A stretch of 55,649 nucleotides of DNA, from NCBI RefSeq assembly GCF_002102185.1, contig NZ_LQOW01000017.1, positions 1 through 55,649 of the forward strand. Reading direction: 5' to 3'. How positions within the stretch are numbered: the first letter of the stretch is position 1; the number at the start of each line of letters is the position of its first letter. Position numbers and translations under genes: made by a program. The notes under the pieces were generated by a model. The model had not been told where the DNA came from, did no database searches, and saw nothing but the letters and a program-made list of their open reading frames with translations. This DNA is from Mycobacterium fragae (GTDB lineage: Bacteria; Actinomycetota; Actinomycetes; Mycobacteriales; Mycobacteriaceae). Positions 1-7,087 of this stretch are shown here, piece by piece.

Positions 1-71
1 GCACCCATGAGACCAACACCACCTCGATGCTGGCCCGCGACCAAGCCGAAGCCGCCAAATGGGGCGGCTGA
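1..71 (+). CDS. C-terminal end of an unidentified protein (partial)
   Basis: An open frame enters from the left edge and stops with TGA at 69-71. It gives only about 22 residues, ending in EAAKWGG. The tail is too short for family assignment. It is convergent with the quinone reductase, with only 9 bp between the two stop codons, which fits the tight packing of real genes here. It could also be a chance frame. Confidence 0.4.
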   Translation, partial: THETNTTSMLARDQAEAAKWGG

Positions 72-80
72 CCGCAACCG

Positions 81-1061
81 CTACGGCACCAGAACGATTG
101 AACCGACCGTTCGACGGGCGTGCAGGTCACGGTGTGCTTGGGCGGCATCGCTCAGCGGGTAGCGCTCGCTTACGGTCACGCTGATCGAACCGGCAGCGAT
201 CGCGTCGAACAATTCCCCTGAACGCCAAGCGAATTCCTGCGCGGTGCGGGTGAAGTGGACCAGCGTCGGCCGGGTGAGGTAAACCGAGCCGGCGGCGTTG
301 AGCCGCTGTGGGTCGACGGGCGGGACCGGTCCGCTGGCCGCGCCGAACAGCGCCAATGTTCCGCGGATGGCCAGGCTAGCCAAGCTCGCGTCGAAGGTGC
401 TGGCCCCGACCCCGTCGTACACCGCGGCGACGCCGGCGCCATCGGTCAATTCGCGTATCCGCCTGCCGAACTCGTCGGGATCGTCGCCGGGATAGTCCAA
501 CACCTCGGTGGCACCGGCTTGCCGGGACAACTCGGCCTTGGCCGGTGTCGACACGGTCGTGATCACCCGAACGCCCAAGTCGGTGGCCCACTGGGTCAAA
601 ATCAGGCCCACTCCGCCTGCCCCGGCATGGACCAACACGGCATCGCCGGGCTGCGCGGGGTACACCGACTTGAGCAAGTAGTGGGCGGTCATCCCCTTCA
701 GCAGCGCCGAGGCAGCCACGTCGAAATCCACTTCCGATGGCAGTTGTGCGACCAATTCGGCTGGAGCAGTGCAGAATTCGGCATAGGCACCCGATGCAGC
801 GGCAGCGGTCACCACCCGGTCGTCGACCGCCAGCATCGTCACTCCGTCGCCGACCGCGACCACCCTGCCCGCGACTTCATTGCCGAGCACGAACGGGACT
901 TCGCGCGGGTATTGCCCGGACCGGAAATAGGTGTCGAGGAAGTTGACGCCGATGGCTTCGGCCTTGATCAGCACCTCTCCGGCGGCAAGGGAGGGCTGCG
1001 GCTTGTCGACATAACGTAGGACTTCTGGCCCGCCGGTTTCGGCGACTTCGATCGCGTGCAT
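81..1061 (-). CDS. qor: NADPH:quinone oxidoreductase, zinc-independent MDR family
   Basis: A 326-residue protein of the medium-chain dehydrogenase/reductase superfamily, quinone reductase branch, expected to reduce quinones with NADPH in the cytosol. The N-terminal GroES-like half contains EAIGVNFLDTYFRSG and PFVLGNEVAG. The Rossmann half carries HAGAGGVGLILTQWA, the nucleotide-binding glycine motif. The zinc-ligand cysteine cluster of alcohol dehydrogenases is absent, as expected for quinone reductases. The ATG at 1061 gives MHAIEVAETGG, the usual family N-terminus; an upstream in-frame ATG at 1094 would overlap the divergent gene. It corresponds to Rv1454c of M. tuberculosis by sequence and position. 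It is divergent from the ATP-grasp-like gene across only 31 bp. Confidence 0.93.
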   Translation of the reverse strand: MHAIEVAETGGPEVLRYVDKPQPSLAAGEVLIKAEAIGVNFLDTYFRSGQYPREVPFVLGNEVAGRVVAVGDGVTMLAVDDRVVTAAAASGAYAEFCTAPAELVAQLPSEVDFDVAASALLKGMTAHYLLKSVYPAQPGDAVLVHAGAGGVGLILTQWATDLGVRVITTVSTPAKAELSRQAGATEVLDYPGDDPDEFGRRIRELTDGAGVAAVYDGVGASTFDASLASLAIRGTLALFGAASGPVPPVDPQRLNAAGSVYLTRPTLVHFTRTAQEFAWRSGELFDAIAAGSISVTVSERYPLSDAAQAHRDLHARRTVGSIVLVP

Positions 1062-1092
1062 GCCAACTATCATCCGCAAGTGTGGAGTCCGC

Positions 1093-1740
1093 ATGAAGTT
1101 GGCCCGGCCCGATATCTTTCATCCGCGCATCGTGCTGGCCGGGCCCGGCGACGACGCCGGCCTGATTGCCGCACTGCGCAAGCGGGGACTGCACGGCCAC
1201 TCGATGGCGTGGGACCACCCCGACACGCTGCGGGCCGATCTGGTGATTCTGCGCGCGGCGCCTGACGACCGCAAAGCGTTTGTTGCGTGGACCAGGCGGG
1301 TGCGCAACCTGCTCAACGCACCCGACGTCGTCGCCTGGAACATGGACAACCACTACTTGCGCGACATCCGGCATGCCGGTGTGCCGACGGCACCGAGGGC
1401 CCAAAGCCAGACGGCGCTGGTCTTTTTCGGCGGCGTGCAGTCACACGCGTTCAGTTCGCAGCGGGCGGTCGACGCCGACTTCGAACTGTGGGACCTCGGG
1501 CAGGCCGCATTACAGGCGGCCGCCGAGCGAGTCGGCGTGGGAGCCGACGAGCTGCTCTACGCCCGAGCCGACGTCACCGACGACGCCCGATTGGTGAAGC
1601 TGGATCTGATTGGGCCGTCGCTTGGTTGGGAAAGGCTCGACGAAGCCACGCGCGACGACGCGCAGCGGCAGTTCGCGCTGTCTGTCGAGTCAGCGCTGGA
1701 TCGGCTCGGGCTGGGTCCGCTCTCGCATCGACGCCCATAA
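1093..1740 (+). CDS. ATP-grasp-like conserved protein, apparently lacking its central part
   Basis: A 215-residue protein matching the two ends of the RimK/ATP-grasp-like proteins found at this place in mycobacteria (Rv1455 position). The N-terminal part has RIVLAGPGDD, then VVAWNMDNHYLRDIRHAGVP, resembling the family segment in which the gate-keeping Asn/Lys-Tyr-Leu precedes GVPxxPT. The frame then passes within a few residues from GVPTAPR into ALVFFGGVQSHAF. In family members as I know them, 60-70 residues holding the ATP-binding Val-Lys-Pro region lie between these motifs. The C-terminal LVKLDLIGPSLGWERL corresponds to the metal-binding ELIEPSLF end but lacks its glutamates. The reading frame is intact, so this is either an in-frame deletion or a pseudoenzyme. 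The last 51 bp overlap the convergent heme A synthase-like gene. Confidence 0.6.
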   Translation: MKLARPDIFHPRIVLAGPGDDAGLIAALRKRGLHGHSMAWDHPDTLRADLVILRAAPDDRKAFVAWTRRVRNLLNAPDVVAWNMDNHYLRDIRHAGVPTAPRAQSQTALVFFGGVQSHAFSSQRAVDADFELWDLGQAALQAAAERVGVGADELLYARADVTDDARLVKLDLIGPSLGWERLDEATRDDAQRQFALSVESALDRLGLGPLSHRRP

Positions 1741-2661
1741 CGCGGCGGTGGCCGCCGTACACACCGCCGCGCCGGCGACATGCAGCGCCACCAACGCTGC
1801 GGGTACCCCGGTAAAGAACTGCACGGTGCCGACGGCGGCCTGACCGCATACCGCGGCCAGCACAACGCCCAGCCGCAGCAGCACCGGCCCGGGCGCGTGC
1901 ACCGCCAGCAGCCCAAAGCCCAGCCCGACCAGCAGGGCGAGATAGGCCACCAGCAGCGACGAGTGCACGTGCACCAGCGTGGTGATCTCGATCTTCAGCC
2001 GCGGCACCGTCCGCAACGGGCTGGTGTCACCGGCGTGCGGGCCGGCGCCGGTCACGAGGGTGCCGGTCACCAGTACCGCGGCCAATGTCATCGCGCTGAG
2101 CAGGGTAAGCCCCCGTAGCGGTTTGACCACTCGCTGCACGACGCGGCCGTCGTCGGGCTCGCCGATCTTGACGTAGAGCAGCACCGCCAGCCACACCATC
2201 GTCATTGACGCGAGCAGATGAATGGCCACCGTCCACCACAGCAGGCCGGTCAGCACGGTGATGCCGCCGATCACCGCCTGCAGGACCGTCGAGGCGGGCA
2301 TCAACCAGGCGTAGCCCAGTACTTCCGCCCGCCGGCGGGCCCTTGTAACGGCTAAGACTGCCAACACCGCGGCGGTCACCACCCCGAATGTGAACATCCG
2401 GTTGGTGAATTCGACGGCTTGGTGGATACGGGGCACCTCGGCGACCGCTATCGGGGTGAAGCTGCCCGGAAAGCACTGCGGCCAGGTCGGACATCCCAGG
2501 CCTGATGCTGTGACGCGGACGACCGCACCAGTGACGGCGATGCCGCCCTGCGTCAGAATCACGGCCGCGGCGATGACGCGCTGGGCGCGAAGACTGGGTG
2601 TGGGCAGCAGGTCCACCAGCCGCAGCACCCACCGTCCGACAGGCAAGGCCGTGGTGGTCAC
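1690..2661 (-). CDS. ctaA: Heme A synthase-like membrane protein (CtaA/COX15 family)
   Basis: A 323-residue protein with about eight membrane segments. Heme A synthases oxidise the C8 methyl of heme O for cytochrome aa3 oxidase. Family signs: LGCPTWPQCFP with a cysteine pair at 57 and 63 in the first outer loop, and membrane histidines at about 80 (IHQAVEF), 148 (AIHLLAS), 231/233 (LVHVHSS) and 294 (ALHVAG), the positions of the two heme ligand pairs. M. tuberculosis Rv1456c has been labelled an antibiotic transporter because of the ABC genes next door, but these motifs favour CtaA. The start is GTG 2661; the frame extends further upstream without family similarity. It is the last gene of the leftward mptB-ABC group, 106 bp after the permease, and its 3' end overlaps the convergent gene by 51 bp. 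Confidence 0.85.
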   Translation of the reverse strand: MTTTALPVGRWVLRLVDLLPTPSLRAQRVIAAAVILTQGGIAVTGAVVRVTASGLGCPTWPQCFPGSFTPIAVAEVPRIHQAVEFTNRMFTFGVVTAAVLAVLAVTRARRRAEVLGYAWLMPASTVLQAVIGGITVLTGLLWWTVAIHLLASMTMVWLAVLLYVKIGEPDDGRVVQRVVKPLRGLTLLSAMTLAAVLVTGTLVTGAGPHAGDTSPLRTVPRLKIEITTLVHVHSSLLVAYLALLVGLGFGLLAVHAPGPVLLRLGVVLAAVCGQAAVGTVQFFTGVPAALVALHVAGAAVCTAATAALWASMRERTQPEPIQR

Positions 2662-2719
2662 GGACCCGATGGTAGGCGAATAGGAACTACACGACGTAGT
2701 AGGGCCGATTGTGCAACTC

Positions 2720-2748
2720 CATACGCCTCGCCCGGCGTTTCGCGTATG
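2720..2748. promoter_or_regulatory. Inverted repeat in the permease-ctaA gap
   Basis: In the 106-bp space between the ABC permease and ctaA, CATACGC (2720-2726) and GCGTATG (2742-2748) form perfect 7-bp arms around a 15-bp spacer. A second small repeat ACTAC/GTAGT lies closer to ctaA. This could be an operator for an internal ctaA promoter or an RNA hairpin; nothing in the sequence decides which. Confidence 0.3.
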
Positions 2749-2767
2749 AAACCGCGCACTCGGCACA

Positions 2768-3544
2768 TCAGGTGAAGCGGAACCAGCGCAGCGCACCCAG
2801 CGCACCCAGCGCGCCCCAGACAGCCAGCACGGCGACGCCGAACCAGTCGACCGAGACGCTCATCGCCTGCGACAGCGCCTCGGTCAGCGCGCCCGACGGG
2901 GTGAGCCGCGCGGCCCACTTGACCGCGGTCGGAACCGCCTGGGTGTCCAGGGTCAGCGCGCCGAATCCGGCGAAGACAAACCACAGCAGGTTGGCGACGG
3001 CCAGCACGATCTCGGCGCGCAGCGTGCCGCCCAGCAGCAGGCCCAGCGCGGCGAACCCCGCGGTGCCCAGCGCGATGATCAGCGCACCCAACGCCAAACC
3101 GGCCACAGCCGGGCGCCAGCCCAGCCCAAAACCAATGGCGCCCAAGACGATCGCCTGCAGGAACACCACGGCCACCACCGCCAGCGACTTGCCGGCGATG
3201 ATGCCCCACACCGGCAACGCGGTGGCGCCCAGCCGTTTGAGCGCGCCGTAACGGCGATCGAACGCGACCGCGATGGCCTGGCCGGTGAACGCGGTGGAGA
3301 TCACCGCCAACGCCATGATCACCGGGACAAAGGTTGCGGCGCGGTTGTCGCCGAACGAGCCGAGCGGCAGCAGCGTCAAGCCGACCAGCAGCGTGATCGG
3401 GATGAACATGGTCAGCAGCAGTTGCTCACCGTTGCGCAGCAGCAGCTTGAGCTCCAGCGTGAACTGTGCGGCCAGCATCCGCGGCACTGCGTTAGGCCGC
3501 GGGTTAGGAGTGAAAGTCCCTGCGGGAAACACCGATTCGCTCAT
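2768..3544 (-). CDS. ABC-2 type transporter permease
   Basis: A 258-residue protein with six predicted membrane helices after a polar N-terminus. The ABC-2 pattern is clear: an amphipathic QFTLELKLLLRNGEQLLLT before helix 1, then RYGALKRLGATALP between helices 2 and 3, and RLTPSGALTEAL before the last helix. It would form the pore partner of the ATPase encoded immediately upstream; an exporter is implied because no binding protein is present. The ATG at 3544 overlaps the ATPase stop codon (ATGA), so the two are translationally coupled. It is the orthologue of Rv1457c by position. The substrate is unknown; linkage to mptB suggests a cell-envelope or lipoglycan role, which is inference. Confidence 0.88.
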   Translation of the reverse strand: MSESVFPAGTFTPNPRPNAVPRMLAAQFTLELKLLLRNGEQLLLTMFIPITLLVGLTLLPLGSFGDNRAATFVPVIMALAVISTAFTGQAIAVAFDRRYGALKRLGATALPVWGIIAGKSLAVVAVVFLQAIVLGAIGFGLGWRPAVAGLALGALIIALGTAGFAALGLLLGGTLRAEIVLAVANLLWFVFAGFGALTLDTQAVPTAVKWAARLTPSGALTEALSQAMSVSVDWFGVAVLAVWGALGALGALRWFRFT

Positions 3545-4473
3545 GAGCGCAACTCCCGGCCGGTCAGATCCAAAAACACGTCTTCCAGGCTGCGCTGCTC
3601 GACGCGCATGTCGGTGGCCAGCACGTCGATTTGGGCACACCACGCCGTCACCGTCGCCAGCACCTGCGGGTCCACCGGCCCTTCGACCAGGTACTCGCCG
3701 GGCGCCACCTCGGTGGCCCGATAATCCTCCGGCAGGGCCGCCGTCAGCAGCGACAGGTCAAGTCGCGGCGGCGCGCTGAACCGAAGCTGGTCCTTGGCGC
3801 CGCTGCGCATCAGCTCCGCCGGCGTGCCGGCGGCCACCGTCACGCCGTGGTCGATGATCACCAGCCGGTCGGCGAGTTCCTCGGCTTCCTTGAGCTGATG
3901 GGTGGTCAGCACCACCGTCACGCCGTCGCGGCGCAGCGCGTCGATCAGCTCCCACACCAAGAGCCGGGCGTGTGCGTCCATGCCTGCCGTGGGCTCGTCG
4001 AGAAACACCAGCTCGGGACGCCCGACCAGGGCACAAGCCAACGCCAGCCGCTGCTGCTGACCGCCGGAGAGCCGCCGGTAGGTGGTGCGAGCGGCGTCGG
4101 TGAGACCCAGTGTGGTCAACAGCCACTGCGGATCCAGCGGGTCGGCGGCGTAGGCGGCCACCAGGTTGAGCATCTCGCCGGCGCGGGCCGCCGGATAACC
4201 TCCGCCGCCCTGCAGCATCACCCCGATGCGCTCCCGCAGCCGCGCGTTGTCGGCGATCGGGTCCAGCCCGAGCACTTCGATGGTGCCGCCGTCCGGGCGA
4301 ATGAAGCCCTCGCACATCTCGACCGTCGTCGTCTTGCCGGCGCCGTTGGGGCCCAGCAGCGCGAACACCTCGGCGGCATGCACATCGAGATCGAGATTGG
4401 CGACCGCTTTCGTGGTCCCGTACTGCTTGCACACCCCGCGCATCCGCACGGGGATATCGGGGTCCGGGCTCAC
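3541..4473 (-). CDS. ABC transporter ATP-binding protein
   Basis: A 310-residue ATPase of the DrrA/CcmA-like class. Visible motifs: Walker A GPNGAGKTT, Q-loop VMLQGGGGYP, signature LSGGQQQRLALA, Walker B LVFLDEPTAGMD and the switch histidine in VVLTTHQLKEAEEL. A C-terminal extension of about 80 residues is typical of drug and lipid exporters. The start is GTG 4473, which overlaps the stop of mptB (GTGA), and the 3' end overlaps the permease start (ATGA), so mptB, ATPase and permease form one tightly coupled operon. It is the orthologue of Rv1458c by position. It acts at the inner face of the plasma membrane; the cargo is not known. Confidence 0.92.
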   Translation of the reverse strand: MSPDPDIPVRMRGVCKQYGTTKAVANLDLDVHAAEVFALLGPNGAGKTTTVEMCEGFIRPDGGTIEVLGLDPIADNARLRERIGVMLQGGGGYPAARAGEMLNLVAAYAADPLDPQWLLTTLGLTDAARTTYRRLSGGQQQRLALACALVGRPELVFLDEPTAGMDAHARLLVWELIDALRRDGVTVVLTTHQLKEAEELADRLVIIDHGVTVAAGTPAELMRSGAKDQLRFSAPPRLDLSLLTAALPEDYRATEVAPGEYLVEGPVDPQVLATVTAWCAQIDVLATDMRVEQRSLEDVFLDLTGRELRS

Positions 4474-6185
4474 GGGGATTCAGCGTAAGCGCCAGGTAGC
4501 GGGGTGGCCTGACGGGTCTCGGTGGCCGGCATCAAATCAGTTGTTATCGCGTCGTGCAGCAGTTCGGCGCCTTCGCTGCGCAATTGGCGCCACGGCAAGC
4601 GGGTGTAGGTCGCAGCGATGAGCATCGCCACGATGATGGTGCTGGCCACGGTGGCGTCGACGATCTGAAACAGCGCGAAACGGTCACCGTTGGCGGTCGG
4701 GCCGAAGACGCCGACGACGATCGTCACGCCGATAGCGGCGATCCGGAAGCTCGGCCGGGTCGCCCACGCGGCCAACGGGATGATGGCCCACAGCAGATAC
4801 CACGGCTGGACCACGGGAAACAGCAGCACCGTGACGCCCAGCGCGACGCCGAGGCCCCCGACCGGATGCAGCCTGCCGCGAAACACCGCCAGCAGCAGCC
4901 AGCAGACCATTGCCGCGATGATCAACACGCCGATGCCACGGGTCAGCGACAACACCGCGGTGGTGTGATCGCCGAGACCCAACAGGATGCCGACCTGGCC
5001 GGTGCCGAGCGCAATCAGCGTCGGCGGCGACATCCAGCTGCGCACCACGTTGGCGGTGCCCAGGGTGAAGATCCAGCCGAAGCCGAGCCGGCTGGCCCAG
5101 CCGACGGCGGCCATCACCCCGAGGGCCAAACCGACCATCAGCCCACCGGAAAGCAAGAGGGCCCGCAGATCGCCACCCCAGCGCCAGGCCAGCGCCATCG
5201 CGACGAACCCCAACGCCAGCAGCGATGGCAGCTTGACCTGCGAGGACAGCGTGATCAGAACGGCGCCCGCCAGCAGCATGCCCAGCGGTGCCCACTTCCG
5301 CCATTGTGTCCAGCCGCGGGGCCACGTCCAGGCGGGAACAAGCGGGCCCGCCGCGTCCACGCCGCGCAGCGCGAATTCGGTGCCGGTGAGCATCAGGCCG
5401 AGCATCAGCGCCTCGTTGTGGATGCCGGCTACCAGATGCATGATCAGCAGCGGGTTGGCCGCGCCCAGCCACAGCGCGCTGACCTCGGCGACGCCGCAAC
5501 GCCGGGCCAGCCGTGGGATCGCCCACACGATCAGCCCCACCCCGATCAGCACCACCACCCGGTGGCACAGCACCGCGGCGACGATGTTTTCCCCGGTCAA
5601 TGCCGAAATTCCGCGCCCGACCCATAAGAACAGCGGACCGTAGGGCGCCGGGGTCTCCCGCCACAGGCTGGGCACCGACAGGGTGAACACGTGGCCGAGG
5701 CCCAGTCCCGGCGCCGGGCCGACCCGGTAGGGGTCGAGCCCATCCCGGCAGATCTGACTTTGCGCCAGATAGGAGTAGACGTCCTTGCTGTACATCGGCG
5801 GGGCCACCAGCAATGGCAGCGTCCACAGCAGCAGCGTGCGGTCCAGTTCGCCGCGTGACATGCGCCGGTCGCCGAGCGCGAACCGGCCCAGCATCAGCCA
5901 GGCCAGCGCCATCATCACCGCGCCGGTCGTGGTCATCGTCAGCGACACCGTCTGGATCCTCGACGGCAGGTTGAGCAGCCGGACGCCGAACGACGGATCC
6001 TGCACCACAGGCCGAGCCCCGGCTCCCAACGCGCCGATCGCCATCAGCACCGTCCCGGTGGCGCCGAACAGCCGGGTGCGGCGCACCGCGGTCAACTCGC
6101 TGTCGTTCAGCGGCGACCCGACGGTGGGCTCGTCCCCATGCCAGCGGGCGATCGACGAACTCAGCGTGTGGTGGCGAACCGCCAT
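4470..6185 (-). CDS. mptB: Alpha-(1->6)-mannopyranosyltransferase MptB
   Basis: A 571-residue polytopic membrane protein of the GT-C fold. MptB-type enzymes use decaprenyl-phosphomannose on the outer side of the membrane to start the alpha-1,6-mannan core of lipomannan and lipoarabinomannan. Seen here: more than ten hydrophobic helices, and the first large extracytoplasmic loop with SKDVYSYLAQSQIC and GLDPYRVGP, the actinobacterial mannosyltransferase signature. The ATG at 6185 gives MAVRHHTLSSSIARWHG, a short cytoplasmic N-terminus; the frame is open further upstream but reads into the intergenic repeat. It heads the operon with the ABC exporter and is divergent from sufR across 149 bp. It is the orthologue of Rv1459c. 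Confidence 0.88.
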   Translation of the reverse strand: MAVRHHTLSSSIARWHGDEPTVGSPLNDSELTAVRRTRLFGATGTVLMAIGALGAGARPVVQDPSFGVRLLNLPSRIQTVSLTMTTTGAVMMALAWLMLGRFALGDRRMSRGELDRTLLLWTLPLLVAPPMYSKDVYSYLAQSQICRDGLDPYRVGPAPGLGLGHVFTLSVPSLWRETPAPYGPLFLWVGRGISALTGENIVAAVLCHRVVVLIGVGLIVWAIPRLARRCGVAEVSALWLGAANPLLIMHLVAGIHNEALMLGLMLTGTEFALRGVDAAGPLVPAWTWPRGWTQWRKWAPLGMLLAGAVLITLSSQVKLPSLLALGFVAMALAWRWGGDLRALLLSGGLMVGLALGVMAAVGWASRLGFGWIFTLGTANVVRSWMSPPTLIALGTGQVGILLGLGDHTTAVLSLTRGIGVLIIAAMVCWLLLAVFRGRLHPVGGLGVALGVTVLLFPVVQPWYLLWAIIPLAAWATRPSFRIAAIGVTIVVGVFGPTANGDRFALFQIVDATVASTIIVAMLIAATYTRLPWRQLRSEGAELLHDAITTDLMPATETRQATPLPGAYAESP

Positions 6186-6205
6186 CAGAGCAGCGTAGCG
6201 GCGAT

Positions 6206-6249
6206 CGCAAGCGCGGCGGAGCCGGGCGCTGGGGGCACCTCCGCTTGCG
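6206..6249. repeat. Candidate interspersed palindromic repeat
   Basis: Perfect 8-bp arms CGCAAGCG (6206-6213) and CGCTTGCG (6242-6249) enclose a G-rich centre containing GGCGCTGGGGGCACC. From memory, very similar GCGCTGGGGG...CCGCTTGCGGG strings are common between genes of slow-growing mycobacteria. It lies 20 bp upstream of mptB and about 75 bp upstream of the sufR promoter. Confidence 0.45.
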
Positions 6250-6323
6250 GGGGACGGGTCGCCGCCATGGGACCCAGCCGCCGCCCGGCGAGGATCAGCT
6301 GGACCGGTCGCCGGAATTGCGTC

Positions 6324-6338
6324 ACACTGGTGTTGTGA
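6324..6338 (+). promoter_or_regulatory. SufR operator overlapping the sufR promoter and start codon
   Basis: ACACT-GGTGT-TGTGA matches the inverted repeat ACACT-N5-TGTGA that I recall as the binding site of M. tuberculosis SufR. Its right arm contains the GTG start codon of sufR (6335-6337). CACACT (6323-6328) sits where the -10 box would be for a transcript starting at that GTG (6-nt gap). The suf mRNA is therefore probably leaderless, and SufR bound here would cover the -10 and the transcription start. Confidence 0.75.
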
Positions 6339-7087
6339 AAATCCCGTCAGAGGCGGCATCGGCCGCGGCTTTGACGCACGACGGCCATACTCGCAGCGCC
6401 GTCGTGCGGCTGCTGCTGGAATCCGGGTCGATCACCGCCGGGCAGATCGGCGACCAGCTGGGGCTGTCCGCTGCAGGGGTGCGGCGCCACCTGGATGCGC
6501 TGATCGAGGCGGGGGAGGCGGAGTCTGTTCCCGCAGCCGCGTGGCAGCAGGCGGGGCGGGGACGCCCGGCCAAACGGTATCGGCTGACTGCGGCGGGGCG
6601 TGCCAAGCTGGGCCACAGTTACGACGACCTGGCGTCCGCGGCAATGCGTCAACTGCGGGAGATCGGCGGTGAGGACGCGGTCCGCAAGTTCGCCCGGCAG
6701 CGTATCGACGCGATTTTGTCCGGTGTCGAGGCACCGGAATCTGCTGCGGACGCCGAGGTCGAAGCCGCCGCCGAGCGGGTTGCCGGCGCGTTGAGCAAGG
6801 CCGGATACGTCGCCACCACCACGCGGGTCGACGGTCCGATCCACGGCGTGCAGATCTGCCAGCACCACTGCCCGGTGTCGCACGTCGCCGAGGAGTTCCC
6901 CGAGTTGTGTGAAACCGAGCAGCAGGCCATGGCCGAGGTGCTTGGGACGCACGTGCAAAGGTTGGCGACGATCGTCAACGGTGACTGCGCGTGCACGACA
7001 CATGTCCCGCTCAGCCCGGACAAGCCACTAACCCTTCGGCGCACAGCCCGCGTCGAAGCCACCACGAGCAAGCAAGGAGCGTCGTAA
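6335..7087 (+). CDS. sufR: Iron-sulfur cluster-sensing repressor SufR
   Basis: A 250-residue regulator, first gene of the suf operon. The N-terminal winged helix spans about residues 20-90 (ITAGQIGDQLGLSAAGVRRH, then GRGRPAKRYRLTAAG, the wing). The C-terminal part carries the cysteines that bind the Fe-S cluster: CQHHC, ELCETEQ and GDCAC. The first two groups are separated by about a dozen residues, as in cyanobacterial and mycobacterial SufR. Holo-SufR represses the operon; loss of the cluster relieves repression. The GTG at 6335 lies inside the operator and fits a leaderless transcript. Upstream in-frame codons back to 6245 lack family similarity. sufB follows immediately (TAA then ATG). 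It is the orthologue of Rv1460. Confidence 0.93.
   Translation: MKIPSEAASAAALTHDGHTRSAVVRLLLESGSITAGQIGDQLGLSAAGVRRHLDALIEAGEAESVPAAAWQQAGRGRPAKRYRLTAAGRAKLGHSYDDLASAAMRQLREIGGEDAVRKFARQRIDAILSGVEAPESAADAEVEAAAERVAGALSKAGYVATTTRVDGPIHGVQICQHHCPVSHVAEEFPELCETEQQAMAEVLGTHVQRLATIVNGDCACTTHVPLSPDKPLTLRRTARVEATTSKQGAS

Noticed and set aside
255..1019. Long open frame opposite qor
   Set aside because: It lies fully inside qor on the other strand. It is a by-product of GC-rich codon bias and has no recognisable family features.
4554..5627. 357-codon open frame opposite mptB
   Set aside because: The predicted protein is low-complexity (Gln, Arg, His, Asp rich), typical of antisense reading of a membrane protein gene.
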